From the NCBI RefSeq assembly GCF_900188125.1, contig NZ_FZOW01000019.1, positions 1-64,000 of the forward strand: 64,000 nucleotides of DNA, written 5' to 3'. Source of the DNA: Rhodococcoides kyotonense. GTDB lineage: Bacteria; Actinomycetota; Actinomycetes; Mycobacteriales; Mycobacteriaceae. The translations under genes and the position numbers were made by a program. Shown here piece after piece: positions 55,915-63,463 of the stretch; positions within the stretch are counted from its first letter, which is position 1; every line of letters starts with the position of its first letter. Below the pieces are notes generated by a model, which did not search any database, was not told the DNA's origin, and saw nothing but the letters and a program-made list of their open reading frames with translations.

Positions 55915-56978
55915 TCCTTGATCCCCCCAGCCTTGCACCGCTCGGCCGCGTTCGTGTACAGCGGTTGATTCACAGTCGGCAGTCCTGTCGGCAGATTCAG
56001 GTTCGGCGAGGTTCCCGGTCCGGCTTGAATGTCGATGCCGCACAGGTAGAACGTGAACCAAGAACCTTGCTGCGCAGTACGAATCAGCTTGTCGAGCTTC
56101 TTCGGCAACGTCTGGATGACCTTGGTCAAGTCCTCCTCGCGACTGTTCAACGTGGTCGCCAGCGTGTTCAACGCGGCGACCGATCCTTGAATCGACGGCC
56201 GTGTCGGCTCCAGCAGATCCGACGTGGCATCGGTGAGGCCGGCGAGCGACGTCACCGCGGATCCGACGACGTCACGATCCGCAGACAGCCCCGACACGAG
56301 CTGCTGAGTGTTGACGATCAACGAATCCAGGTCCTGGTCGTGCTGGTTCACCGTCTCGAGCACCGTGTTCAGGTTGGTGATGACGGCGCCGATGACCTGA
56401 TCCTTGTCCGCAACCGTGTTGGTCAGACTTGCCGTGCTGCGCACCAGATCCGAGATCGTTCCCGCCTCGCCCTGGAACACCTGGATGATCTGGTACGACA
56501 GCTTGTTGACGTCGTCGGCGCTGAGGGTCGTGAACAGCGGACGGAAGCCGTCGAACAGCGTTGTCAGGTTGACCGCAGGTTTGGTCTGCGAGAGCGGAAT
56601 CTCCCCGCCGGGGTTGATCTTTCCGCCTTGCTCGCCCGCCCCCTGCTCGAGCGCGATGTAGCGCTGGCCCACGAGGTTTCGGTAGCGCAGATTCGCGGTC
56701 ACCGTCGACGGCAACCAGTCGCGGCCGTTGACCGTGAACTCGACTCGGGCCTCACGCTGATTGACGATCTCGATGTTCTTGACGTCGCCGACGCGCACAC
56801 CCGCGATACGGACTTCGTCACCCTTGTTGAGCGATGCGACGTCGCTGAAGATCGCGCTGTACTTCTCACCGCCACCACCGCTGACGTTCGCGATGGAGAA
56901 TGCCAATGTCCCGGTTGCCAGGATGGTCACCACCGCGAACACGATCAGTTTGACGAGCGGAGCCAGAAGTCCCCTCAT
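55911..56978 (-). CDS. mceB: MCE family protein, position B
   Basis: 355 residues from ATG 56978 (ATGA overlap with mceA stop). TM (about 8-30), MCE domain (about 38-120, V-R-I-A-G-V-R-V-G-D-V), helical region (about 140-300), and a C-terminal part with two cysteines in F-Y-L-C-G-I-D and A-A-E-R-C-K. Subunit of the lipid-import tunnel. Confidence 0.9.
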   Translation of the reverse strand: MRGLLAPLVKLIVFAVVTILATGTLAFSIANVSGGGGEKYSAIFSDVASLNKGDEVRIAGVRVGDVKNIEIVNQREARVEFTVNGRDWLPSTVTANLRYRNLVGQRYIALEQGAGEQGGKINPGGEIPLSQTKPAVNLTTLFDGFRPLFTTLSADDVNKLSYQIIQVFQGEAGTISDLVRSTASLTNTVADKDQVIGAVITNLNTVLETVNQHDQDLDSLIVNTQQLVSGLSADRDVVGSAVTSLAGLTDATSDLLEPTRPSIQGSVAALNTLATTLNSREEDLTKVIQTLPKKLDKLIRTAQQGSWFTFYLCGIDIQAGPGTSPNLNLPTGLPTVNQPLYTNAAERCKAGGIKE

Positions 56979-58345
56979 TTGATGGTCACCTCCGCTCCCC
57001 TCAATGCAGGTGCTCCGAGAGTCGTCGTCCACGACGGGATCTCGTCGGGGCCGACGCCCCCGGCCTCGCCGTAGATCACGGCAAGGGTGTCACGCTCGAA
57101 ATCCGACCCTTCGTACGAGGCGGGCGTGGCGTCCGTGCCCGTCCCAGCGCCGTTCGCTGCCGCAGGCACGCCGGACAACTGGGGAGCCGGTAGGTCCGGA
57201 ATATCCTGTGGCCCAGGGTTTCTCGACGGCACCTGATAGGACCCGTCGTTTGCCGAGCCGCCGGGATACTGCGGGAAGAACTCTCCCGCTGCGGTGTCCG
57301 CAGGCGTGTAGCACTTCGGTCCGCGGTTGTCGAAGAGTCGCGGCTCGTCCTGGTTCGGCAGGTAGCGGCCCTTCGGGTTGACGAACGACGCCGACACGTT
57401 GATGCCGCGGTACTCGTCTCCGACGCCGATCACCTTCTGCGCTTCCTGCACCGTCGGAACGAACTGCGCGAAAGTACATCCGAACGACGGCGAGTACTTG
57501 GCAAGAAGTTCCAACGCCTCACGTGAATCCGCGGCGATGTTGATCAGGTTGCTCGAATTGGTCTGCAGGAAGTCCGCTGTCGTCGAGCTCGTCGACGTGA
57601 GCGACGCGATCAACGTGTCGACGGCGGGACGCTGTTCGACCAACGTGTTACCCGTGACCGTCAGATTGTCGAGCGCATCGACCAACTGCGGCGCAGCGTC
57701 GGAGTACGTCTGCGAGAAGTCCGCAAGACCGCGCAGACCTTCCTGAATGTCGGGCAGTTCGGTGTTCAAGCCACCGAAGATGCGTTCGAGTCGATCGATC
57801 GTCAATCCCAGTTCCGACCCGCGGCCGCTGAGCCCCTGCGCCAACGCACCGAGCGTGTTCGCAAGATCTTGCGGCGGAATCGCTTCGAGAAGCGGCAGCA
57901 AGTTGTCGAGCAACTCGCCGACCTCGATCGCGCTGCCGCTCTTGTCCTGCTGAAGCACGGTGCCGTTCGTGATCGGCGACGCGGTATCTCCTTCGGGAAC
58001 GATCAGCGATACGTAGCGCTCACCGAACAATGTCTTCGGCAGCAGGCGTGCGGTGGCGTTCGACGGGATCTGCTCGGCCTTGTCCGGATCGATCGCCAGA
58101 TGGGCGGTGACGACTCCGTCGACGGTAGACGCCGAGCGCACCTCACCGACGATCAACCCACGCACCTTCACGTCGGCGTTCACCGGCAACGCATTACCGA
58201 CCGAATCGGTGACCAGGTCGATGCTGACGACCTTCTTGAACGTCTTGTTGTAGGACGTGATGGACCACCCGAGAAAAAGGATGAGAACCAAGAAGAAAGC
58301 GAGACCCAACAGAAGTCGCCTGAGGCGCGACGGCGAGTCGATCAT
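56975..58345 (-). CDS. mceA: MCE family protein, position A
   Basis: 456 residues from ATG 58345 (ATGA overlap with yrbEB stop). TM (about 10-32), MCE domain (about 40-120, V-K-V-R-G-L-I-V-G-E-V), helical domain (about 140-300), then a cysteine-containing region and a C-terminal tail rich in Pro, Gly and Ala. First of six coupled mce genes. Without a larger comparison I do not assign this operon a number (mce1 to mce4). Confidence 0.9.
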   Translation of the reverse strand: MIDSPSRLRRLLLGLAFFLVLILFLGWSITSYNKTFKKVVSIDLVTDSVGNALPVNADVKVRGLIVGEVRSASTVDGVVTAHLAIDPDKAEQIPSNATARLLPKTLFGERYVSLIVPEGDTASPITNGTVLQQDKSGSAIEVGELLDNLLPLLEAIPPQDLANTLGALAQGLSGRGSELGLTIDRLERIFGGLNTELPDIQEGLRGLADFSQTYSDAAPQLVDALDNLTVTGNTLVEQRPAVDTLIASLTSTSSTTADFLQTNSSNLINIAADSREALELLAKYSPSFGCTFAQFVPTVQEAQKVIGVGDEYRGINVSASFVNPKGRYLPNQDEPRLFDNRGPKCYTPADTAAGEFFPQYPGGSANDGSYQVPSRNPGPQDIPDLPAPQLSGVPAAANGAGTGTDATPASYEGSDFERDTLAVIYGEAGGVGPDEIPSWTTTLGAPALRGAEVTIK

Positions 58346-59202
58346 CCGGCAACCCTCACTGTGGTGGTGGTTCCCCAGATGGCAAGGCTGAGGAAGAAGT
58401 CCAGAACAGCGACCGTCACGATGGCGGTCCGCACGGCACGACCCACTGCGACACCGACTCCCGCAGGTCCGCCCGAAGCGTGAAATCCGTAGTAGCAGTG
58501 GATCATGATGAGCACGAAGGCGAATATCAACACCTTCAAGAACGAATAGAGAACGTCCTCGGGCGGTAGGAACAGATTGAAGTAGTGGTCGTACGACCCA
58601 CCCGATTGGCCGTTGAACAACGTACTGATACCGCGCGACGCGACGTACGACGCCAACAGACCGACGATGTAGAGCGGAATGACGGCAACGAATCCGGCGA
58701 TCATGCGCGTCGTCACGAGGAACGGAACGCTCGGCACCGCCATGACTTCCAGCGCGTCGATCTCTTCCGAGATACGCATCGCACCGAGCTGCGCCGTGAA
58801 GCCTGCTCCGACGGTGGCGGACAGCGCAAGACCCGCAACGATCGGCGCGATCTCGCGAGTGTTGACGTAGGCGGAGAGGAAGCCGGTGAGCACCGAGCTA
58901 CCGAGTTGTTCCAGAGCTGCGTAGCCCTGCAACCCGACGACGACACCCGTTGCGCCCGACATCATCACGATGACACCGATGGTGCCGCCGATGACGGCGA
59001 GTGCGCCGCTGCCGAACGTGACCTCGGCGAGGAGGCGAAGAACTTCCTTCTTGTAGTGGACAAGCGTGCGCGGGATCCACCCGATCGCCCGGACGTAGAA
59101 GGACATCTGTTCGCCGGCGCTGTCGAGCACCGACAGTGGCGCGCTCGCGATTCGCTTCGCGCGCATGAGAGTACGGTCGCCCCGACCTTTGGCGATGGTC
59201 AT
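58342..59202 (-). CDS. yrbEB: YrbE/MlaE-type permease B of the Mce importer
   Basis: 286 residues, five to six TM segments, MlaE-family core with A-T-V-G-A-G-F-T-A-Q-L-G-A-M-R-I-S-E-E-I-D-A-L, here split by the coupling E-E-I-D-A-L-E-V-M segment that contacts the MceG ATPase. A six-base gap separates it from yrbEA. Together the two YrbE proteins form the membrane channel under the Mce tunnel. Confidence 0.92.
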   Translation of the reverse strand: MTIAKGRGDRTLMRAKRIASAPLSVLDSAGEQMSFYVRAIGWIPRTLVHYKKEVLRLLAEVTFGSGALAVIGGTIGVIVMMSGATGVVVGLQGYAALEQLGSSVLTGFLSAYVNTREIAPIVAGLALSATVGAGFTAQLGAMRISEEIDALEVMAVPSVPFLVTTRMIAGFVAVIPLYIVGLLASYVASRGISTLFNGQSGGSYDHYFNLFLPPEDVLYSFLKVLIFAFVLIMIHCYYGFHASGGPAGVGVAVGRAVRTAIVTVAVLDFFLSLAIWGTTTTVRVAG

Positions 59203-59208
59203 TGCGGG

Positions 59209-60012
59209 TCAGCTTCCCTTCGCCGGCACGATCTGGAGATACACCAGAGTGAGAATGAGGTTGGCAAAGAACAGCAACAGGAACGTGATGACGACCGTCT
59301 GATTCACTGCCTCACCGACCCCCTTCGGGCCGGGGTTGGGATTGAGCCCCTTGTACGACGCGATGATGCCGGCGATGAGTCCGAAGATCGCGGCCTTCAA
59401 CTCCGCCACGTACAGGTCCGGTAGCTGTGCGAGCGCCGAGAACGACGCCAGGTAGGCACCAGGAGTTCCGCCCTGCAGAACGACATTGAAGAAGTAACCG
59501 CCCGCGATTCCGACGACGGAGACGAGGCCGTTGAGCAACAGAGCGACCAGAATCATCGCGAGCACTCGCGGAACGACGAGGCGCTGGATGGGGTCGATAC
59601 CGAGCACCCGCATCGCGTCGATCTCCTCGCGAATGGTGCGAGAGCCCAGGTCTGCAGTGACTGCCGACCCTGCCGCGCCTGCGATGAGCAACGCGGTCAC
59701 GATCGGACTGCCCTGCTGGATGACCGCGAGCACGCTCGCAGCGCCGGTGAACGATTCGGCACCGAGCTGCTTGATCAACGATCCCGTCTGCAACGACACG
59801 ACCGCGCCGAACGGGATCGCCACGAGTGCCGTCGGGAGAATCGTGACACTCGCGATGAACCAGGCCTGCTCGATGAACTCACGGAGCTGGAACGGCCGTC
59901 GGAAGGTGTTTCGAACGACGTCGACCAGCAGTTCGACGATATTTCCGGCTTGCGTCAGCGCTGCGCTAGCCGGAGCGAGCGCGGATTTCTTGGAACCCCC
60001 CATAGCCCTCAC
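59209..60012 (-). CDS. yrbEA: YrbE/MlaE-type permease A of the Mce importer
   Basis: 267 residues from GTG 60012, which overlaps the mkl stop (GTGA); an ATG three codons on (60003) is possible. MlaE-family fold with five to six TMs, A-D-L-G-S-R-T-I-R-E-E-I-D-A-M-R-V-L coupling helix and a P-T-A-L-V-A-I-P-F-G-A segment. Translational coupling to the ATPase gene is unusual compared with mycobacteria, where mkl stands apart from the mce operons. Confidence 0.92.
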   Translation of the reverse strand: MRAMGGSKKSALAPASAALTQAGNIVELLVDVVRNTFRRPFQLREFIEQAWFIASVTILPTALVAIPFGAVVSLQTGSLIKQLGAESFTGAASVLAVIQQGSPIVTALLIAGAAGSAVTADLGSRTIREEIDAMRVLGIDPIQRLVVPRVLAMILVALLLNGLVSVVGIAGGYFFNVVLQGGTPGAYLASFSALAQLPDLYVAELKAAIFGLIAGIIASYKGLNPNPGPKGVGEAVNQTVVITFLLLFFANLILTLVYLQIVPAKGS

Positions 60013-61175
60013 TGTCCCCGCCCCTGCGAAGAGCCGTGGCCCTGATCGCTGTATCCGGTGTCGTAACCCGAGTTGTCGTACCCGGTCTGCTCGTAGCCGG
60101 TCTGCTCGTAACCGGCCTGCTGATAGCCCGCCTGCTGATAGCCGGTGCCGTCGTCGTATCCCTGTCCGGCGTAGGCCGGGACCTGCTCCGACGCGTTGGT
60201 CGAATCGAGATCTTCCTGGATGGCGACCTGAGCACTGTGCGGCAACGTGTGCATGATGCGTCGGACTCGTTCTTGACGACGCGCAACTGCCTGTCGGACA
60301 GGGGTTCCGGGCGTCGCCTTCATCTGCGGCACGATGCCTTCGACGTCCTCGACACCGCCTGCGTGGTGACCGGCGTCGACGAGCGCCTGCTCGTGAGCCA
60401 TCTGCGCCTCGTCCTTCTCCTCGGACATACCGATCGGCCCGATCATGGTGCCGTTCAGGAACTGCTTGACGACGGGCTCCTCACTCGTCAGCAGGACTTC
60501 ACGCGGACCGAACATGACCAACTGTCGACGGAAGAGCATGCCGATGTTGTCCGGCACCGTGCGTGCCAGGTTGATGTTGTGCGACACGATGAGAATGGTC
60601 GCATCGATCTCGGCATTGATGTCGATCAACGTCTGCGAGATGTACGTGGTGCGAACCGGATCGAGACCGGAATCCGGCTCGTCGACGAGGATGATCTCGG
60701 GGTCCAGAACGAGGGCACGAGCCAGGCCCGCGCGCTTGCGCATACCACCGGAGATCTCACCGGGCAGTTTGTCCTCGGCGCCGATCAGACCGGTCAGCTC
60801 CAGCTTCTCCATGACGATCTTGCGAATATCCGACTCGGACTTCTTGGTGTGCTCGCGCAGAGGGAACGCGACGTTGTCGTACAGATTCATCGACCCGAAC
60901 AACGCGCCGTCCTGGAACAGCACCCCGAACAGCTTTCGGATCTCGTACAGCTCACGCGACGAACACTGCAAGATGTCTGTTCCATCGATGAAGATCTTGC
61001 CCTGCTCCGGACGCAGCAGGCCGATCAACGATTTGAGGAACACGGACTTGCCGGTGCCGGACGGTCCGAGGAGCGCACTGACCTCACCCGACGGCAGCGT
61101 CAGGGACACGTCCTGCCAAATCTTCTGAACACCGAAAGACTTGGTCAGACCCTCGACCGAAACCTCGACTCCCAC
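60009..61175 (-). CDS. mceG: MceG/Mkl ATPase of the Mce lipid importer
   Basis: 388 residues from GTG 61175 (GGAGG five bases upstream). ABC motifs: Walker A G-P-S-G-T-G-K-S, signature I-S-G-G-M-R-K-R-A-G-L-A, Walker B I-I-L-V-D-E-P-D-S-G-L-D-P, switch His in V-S-H-N. The MlaF-like core ends near 250. The C-terminal extension known for MceG follows and ends in Tyr-Gly repeats (five-residue G-Y-Q-Q-A and G-Y-E-Q-T units, about 345-378). It powers YrbE/Mce transport of lipids or sterols. Its location beside rplJL matches Rv0655 of M. tuberculosis. Confidence 0.93.
   Translation of the reverse strand: MGVEVSVEGLTKSFGVQKIWQDVSLTLPSGEVSALLGPSGTGKSVFLKSLIGLLRPEQGKIFIDGTDILQCSSRELYEIRKLFGVLFQDGALFGSMNLYDNVAFPLREHTKKSESDIRKIVMEKLELTGLIGAEDKLPGEISGGMRKRAGLARALVLDPEIILVDEPDSGLDPVRTTYISQTLIDINAEIDATILIVSHNINLARTVPDNIGMLFRRQLVMFGPREVLLTSEEPVVKQFLNGTMIGPIGMSEEKDEAQMAHEQALVDAGHHAGGVEDVEGIVPQMKATPGTPVRQAVARRQERVRRIMHTLPHSAQVAIQEDLDSTNASEQVPAYAGQGYDDGTGYQQAGYQQAGYEQTGYEQTGYDNSGYDTGYSDQGHGSSQGRGQ
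60057..60150. repeat. 15-bp tandem repeats encoding the Tyr-rich tail of MceG
   Basis: About six units of a 15-bp repeat (variants of CTGATAGCCCGCCTG and CTCGTAGCCGGTCTG) encode G-Y-Q-Q-A, G-Y-E-Q-T and related pentapeptides on the minus strand. The unit keeps frame, so repeat number can change without breaking the gene. Confidence 0.75.
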
Positions 61176-61531
61176 GCTGACCTCCAAGTTCGTGCACATC
61201 ACCGGATGTGGGTTGGGTCACTCTATCGCACGCGAGTGTCCGCACCGACACAGGAGCTTACTGCCCAGTAATAAAATCCCCGACGCGGGCTGCCGTCCAT
61301 TGATCAGTGTGGCCCATGTCACTGCAACACGCGGGCGACTCGCCCGATTTGTGACAAAACCCAACGCCACGGCGCTGTGACAGACCACAGACTATTGCGG
61401 CACCGGCATCTCCGCAGCAACAACCGCGGACACCTACGACAGAGGTACCGACAAAAAAAGAAGGCCACCTCCCTGATGGGAGGTGGCCTTCTCTCGTTGA
61501 AACCGTCGGACCGTGATCGGCCCGGCGAGAA
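61176..61531. promoter_or_regulatory. mceG promoter region with perfect TTACTG-CC-CAGTAA palindrome
   Basis: This 356-base gap holds no gene. A 14-base palindrome TTACTGCCCAGTAA (61258-61271) lies 83 bases before the mceG start. Downstream on the minus strand, TAGAGT (61220-61225) is a plausible -10 with a weak TCGGTG as -35. The palindrome sits just upstream and could bind a TetR or GntR-type lipid regulator. The rplL terminator occupies the other end. Confidence 0.45.
61451..61492 (-). terminator. Rho-independent terminator of rplJL
   Basis: A 15-bp perfect stem (AGAAGGCCACCTCCC, loop TGAT, mirror arm) followed on the minus strand by a run of seven T, 39 bases after the rplL stop. Confidence 0.92.
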
Positions 61532-61918
61532 CTACTTGACGGAGATCTTCGCGCCGGCTGCTTCCAGCTTCTCCTTGGCAGCCTCGGCTGCGTCCTTGGC
61601 GACCTTCTCCAGGATGGCCTTCGGAGCGCTCTCGACGAGGTCCTTGGCTTCCTTCAGGCCGAGGCCGGAAACGACCTCACGGACGACCTTGATGACCTGG
61701 ATCTTCTTGTCGCCGGCCGACTCGAGGACGACGTCGAACTCGTCCTGCTCTTCGGCAGCCTCAGCCGGAGCACCGGCTGCGCCGGCTGCTGCGACTGCGA
61801 CGGGAGCAGCTGCGGTGACCTCGAAGGTCTCCTCGAATGCCTTCACGAACTCGCTGAGCTCGAGGAGGGTGAGCTCCTTGAACTGGTCGAGCAATTCTTC
61901 GGTGCTGAGCTTCGCCAT
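61532..61918 (-). CDS. rplL: 50S ribosomal protein L7/L12
   Basis: 128 residues, typical actinobacterial length. N-terminal dimerisation helices (L-L-D-Q-F-K-E-L-T-L-L-E-L-S-E-F), an Ala/Gly/Glu-rich hinge (about 38-60), and the C-terminal factor-binding domain with I-Q-V-I-K-V-V-R and G-L-G-L-K-E-A-K-D-L-V-E. It forms the ribosomal stalk with L10 and recruits elongation factors. Good ribosome site (AAGGAAGGA) and 81 bases from rplJ. Confidence 0.97.
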   Translation of the reverse strand: MAKLSTEELLDQFKELTLLELSEFVKAFEETFEVTAAAPVAVAAAGAAGAPAEAAEEQDEFDVVLESAGDKKIQVIKVVREVVSGLGLKEAKDLVESAPKAILEKVAKDAAEAAKEKLEAAGAKISVK

Positions 61919-61999
61919 GGTGGCGGTCCTTCCTTTAGTACCGAGTCGCTGATCCGCGACACAGTTGGTGGTGTGTAGCTGTTCGCTGATGAGTGCGGA

Positions 62000-62575
62000 T
62001 CAGCTTTCGGCGGGAGCTTCTGCTTCTGCCGGTGCTTCGGCAGCAGCAGCTGCCGGTGCTTCGGTGGCCTTCTTGTCCGCCAACGCCTGAGCCAGACGTG
62101 CAACCTGCGACGCCGGAGCGTTGAACAGACCAGCAGCCTTCGACAGGTTGCCCTTCATGGCACCTGCGAGCTTTGCCAGCAAGATCTCGCGGGACTCGAG
62201 GTCCGCGATCTTGTTGATCTCGTCCACGGACAGCGTTGCGCCGTCCATGTAGCCGCCCTTGACGACCAAGGCCTTGTTGTCCTTTGCGAACGCCTTGATG
62301 GCCTTCGCAGCGTCGACCGGCTCGCCCTTGATGAATGCAATGGCGGTCGGTCCGACGAACAACTCGTCCAGCCCAGTGATGCCGGCTTCGGCAGCAGCGC
62401 GCTTGACCAGGGTGTTCTTGGCGACGGAGTACGTGGCACCTTCGCCGAGCGCACGCCGGAGCTGAGTCAGACCGGATACCGACAGGCCACGGTATTCCGT
62501 GACGACGGCAGCCGTCGAACCCTTGAACTGTTCGGTGATCTCGGAAACTGCCGAGACCTTTTCGGGCTTTGCCAT
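62000..62575 (-). CDS. rplJ: 50S ribosomal protein L10
   Basis: 191 residues from ATG 62575 (GGAGG six bases upstream). N-terminal rRNA-binding domain (T-E-Y-R-G-L-S-V, L-R-R-A-L-G-E, V-A-K-N-T-L-V-K-R-A) and the C-terminal helix that carries L12 dimers, ending in an Ala/Glu/Pro-rich tail. L10 (with L12) also represses its own mRNA by binding the leader, which here is long and structured. Confidence 0.97.
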   Translation of the reverse strand: MAKPEKVSAVSEITEQFKGSTAAVVTEYRGLSVSGLTQLRRALGEGATYSVAKNTLVKRAAAEAGITGLDELFVGPTAIAFIKGEPVDAAKAIKAFAKDNKALVVKGGYMDGATLSVDEINKIADLESREILLAKLAGAMKGNLSKAAGLFNAPASQVARLAQALADKKATEAPAAAAAEAPAEAEAPAES

Positions 62576-62790
62576 ACTTCGCCTCCTCTCGTGGGAAGTA
62601 ATGTCGATCGCGAGAGGTCCTGTAGAAACGACGAACGCCCCGGCGCAAGAAGCACACGGGGCGTAGACATGAAGGCGGCACTGCGAACAAAGCCGTCGAA
62701 CAGGTCCCTGACCTCGTCCTCCTGCGTGGGCCGTCCGAAGCATCTCGGACCTTCAACCGCATTCCCTGAGAGAAGGCGGTGACCAACGGT
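62576..62790 (-). promoter_or_regulatory. Ribosomal protein L10 leader (autoregulatory 5' UTR)
   Basis: The leader shows several stems: GTCCGA/TCGGAC (62733-62750), AGGTC-CCT-GACCT (62702-62714), and ACGCCCCG/CGGGGCGT (62635-62664) followed on the minus strand by a T-rich stretch, resembling an attenuator. Position and structure fit the L10-leader family, where L10-L12 binding lowers rplJL expression. The stems were found by eye; family membership is inferred. Confidence 0.55.
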
Positions 62791-62894
62791 CTTGGGTAGA
62801 ACTCGATTGGGTGGATCCAGTGCATTCATACTTCATGACTGCATCAGAACCGTCGGCAACACTACCTCGAGCTGGGCTGCTTCTCCAAAACGAG

Positions 62895-63461
62895 TCAGAT
62901 GCGCTCACCGAAGACTACGTAATTCCGATCGTAGCTACCCACCGCGGCATCGAAATCGCCCGAACAGGTGATCAGGCGAACAGTATCGGCGGCTGTCGCG
63001 CCGAACACGTCGACCGTCGGAAAGTCGTCCTTGGAGAACTCACCGGTCGACGTCACACGATAGTGCGCCTCCTCCCCTGCAGCGCTCGTGATCGCCACGA
63101 CATCTCCCCAGGACAGGCGTCGTAATCCGTCGAATACCGCTGGGCCCGTTGTCGAGTCGACATGTCCTGCAAGGACACTCGGGCCGTGGCCGCCTGGCCG
63201 TCCACCTCCGGCGAACCAGCCCACATCGTCGTAGTCCGACGGCACCTCCATCTGGCCGTCGGTGAGGAGCCCCAGCTCGACCAGTGGTTCGTCGAGTCCG
63301 ATCGCCTGGATGGCGACACGTTCCGGAACCGGGATCCCGGTCGTCGTATGCACTGCGGGCTGCGCAGACGACGTCGATTCCGATGTCGGTGGTACCGACG
63401 GCGCACACGCTGCCGTCGGTACCACCACGACCATCAGCAGAGCACCCGTGAACCGACGCAC
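62895..63461 (-). CDS. Class F sortase, membrane-bound or lipoprotein-type
   Basis: 188 residues from GTG 63461, two bases after the CHRD stop. A hydrophobic N-terminus ending V-P-T-A-A-C looks like a lipoprotein or uncleaved signal. The sortase barrel follows, with catalytic His in L-A-G-H-V-D-S, Cys166 in L-I-T-C-S-G-D-F-D, and Arg in Y-D-R-N-Y-V-V-F. Short length and G-W-F-A-G-G-G-R-P-G match class F, the actinobacterial sortases of poorly known substrate. The adjacent CHRD protein, coupled upstream, is the natural candidate substrate. Confidence 0.85.
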   Translation of the reverse strand: MRRFTGALLMVVVVPTAACAPSVPPTSESTSSAQPAVHTTTGIPVPERVAIQAIGLDEPLVELGLLTDGQMEVPSDYDDVGWFAGGGRPGGHGPSVLAGHVDSTTGPAVFDGLRRLSWGDVVAITSAAGEEAHYRVTSTGEFSKDDFPTVDVFGATAADTVRLITCSGDFDAAVGSYDRNYVVFGERI

Positions 63462-63463
63462 GA

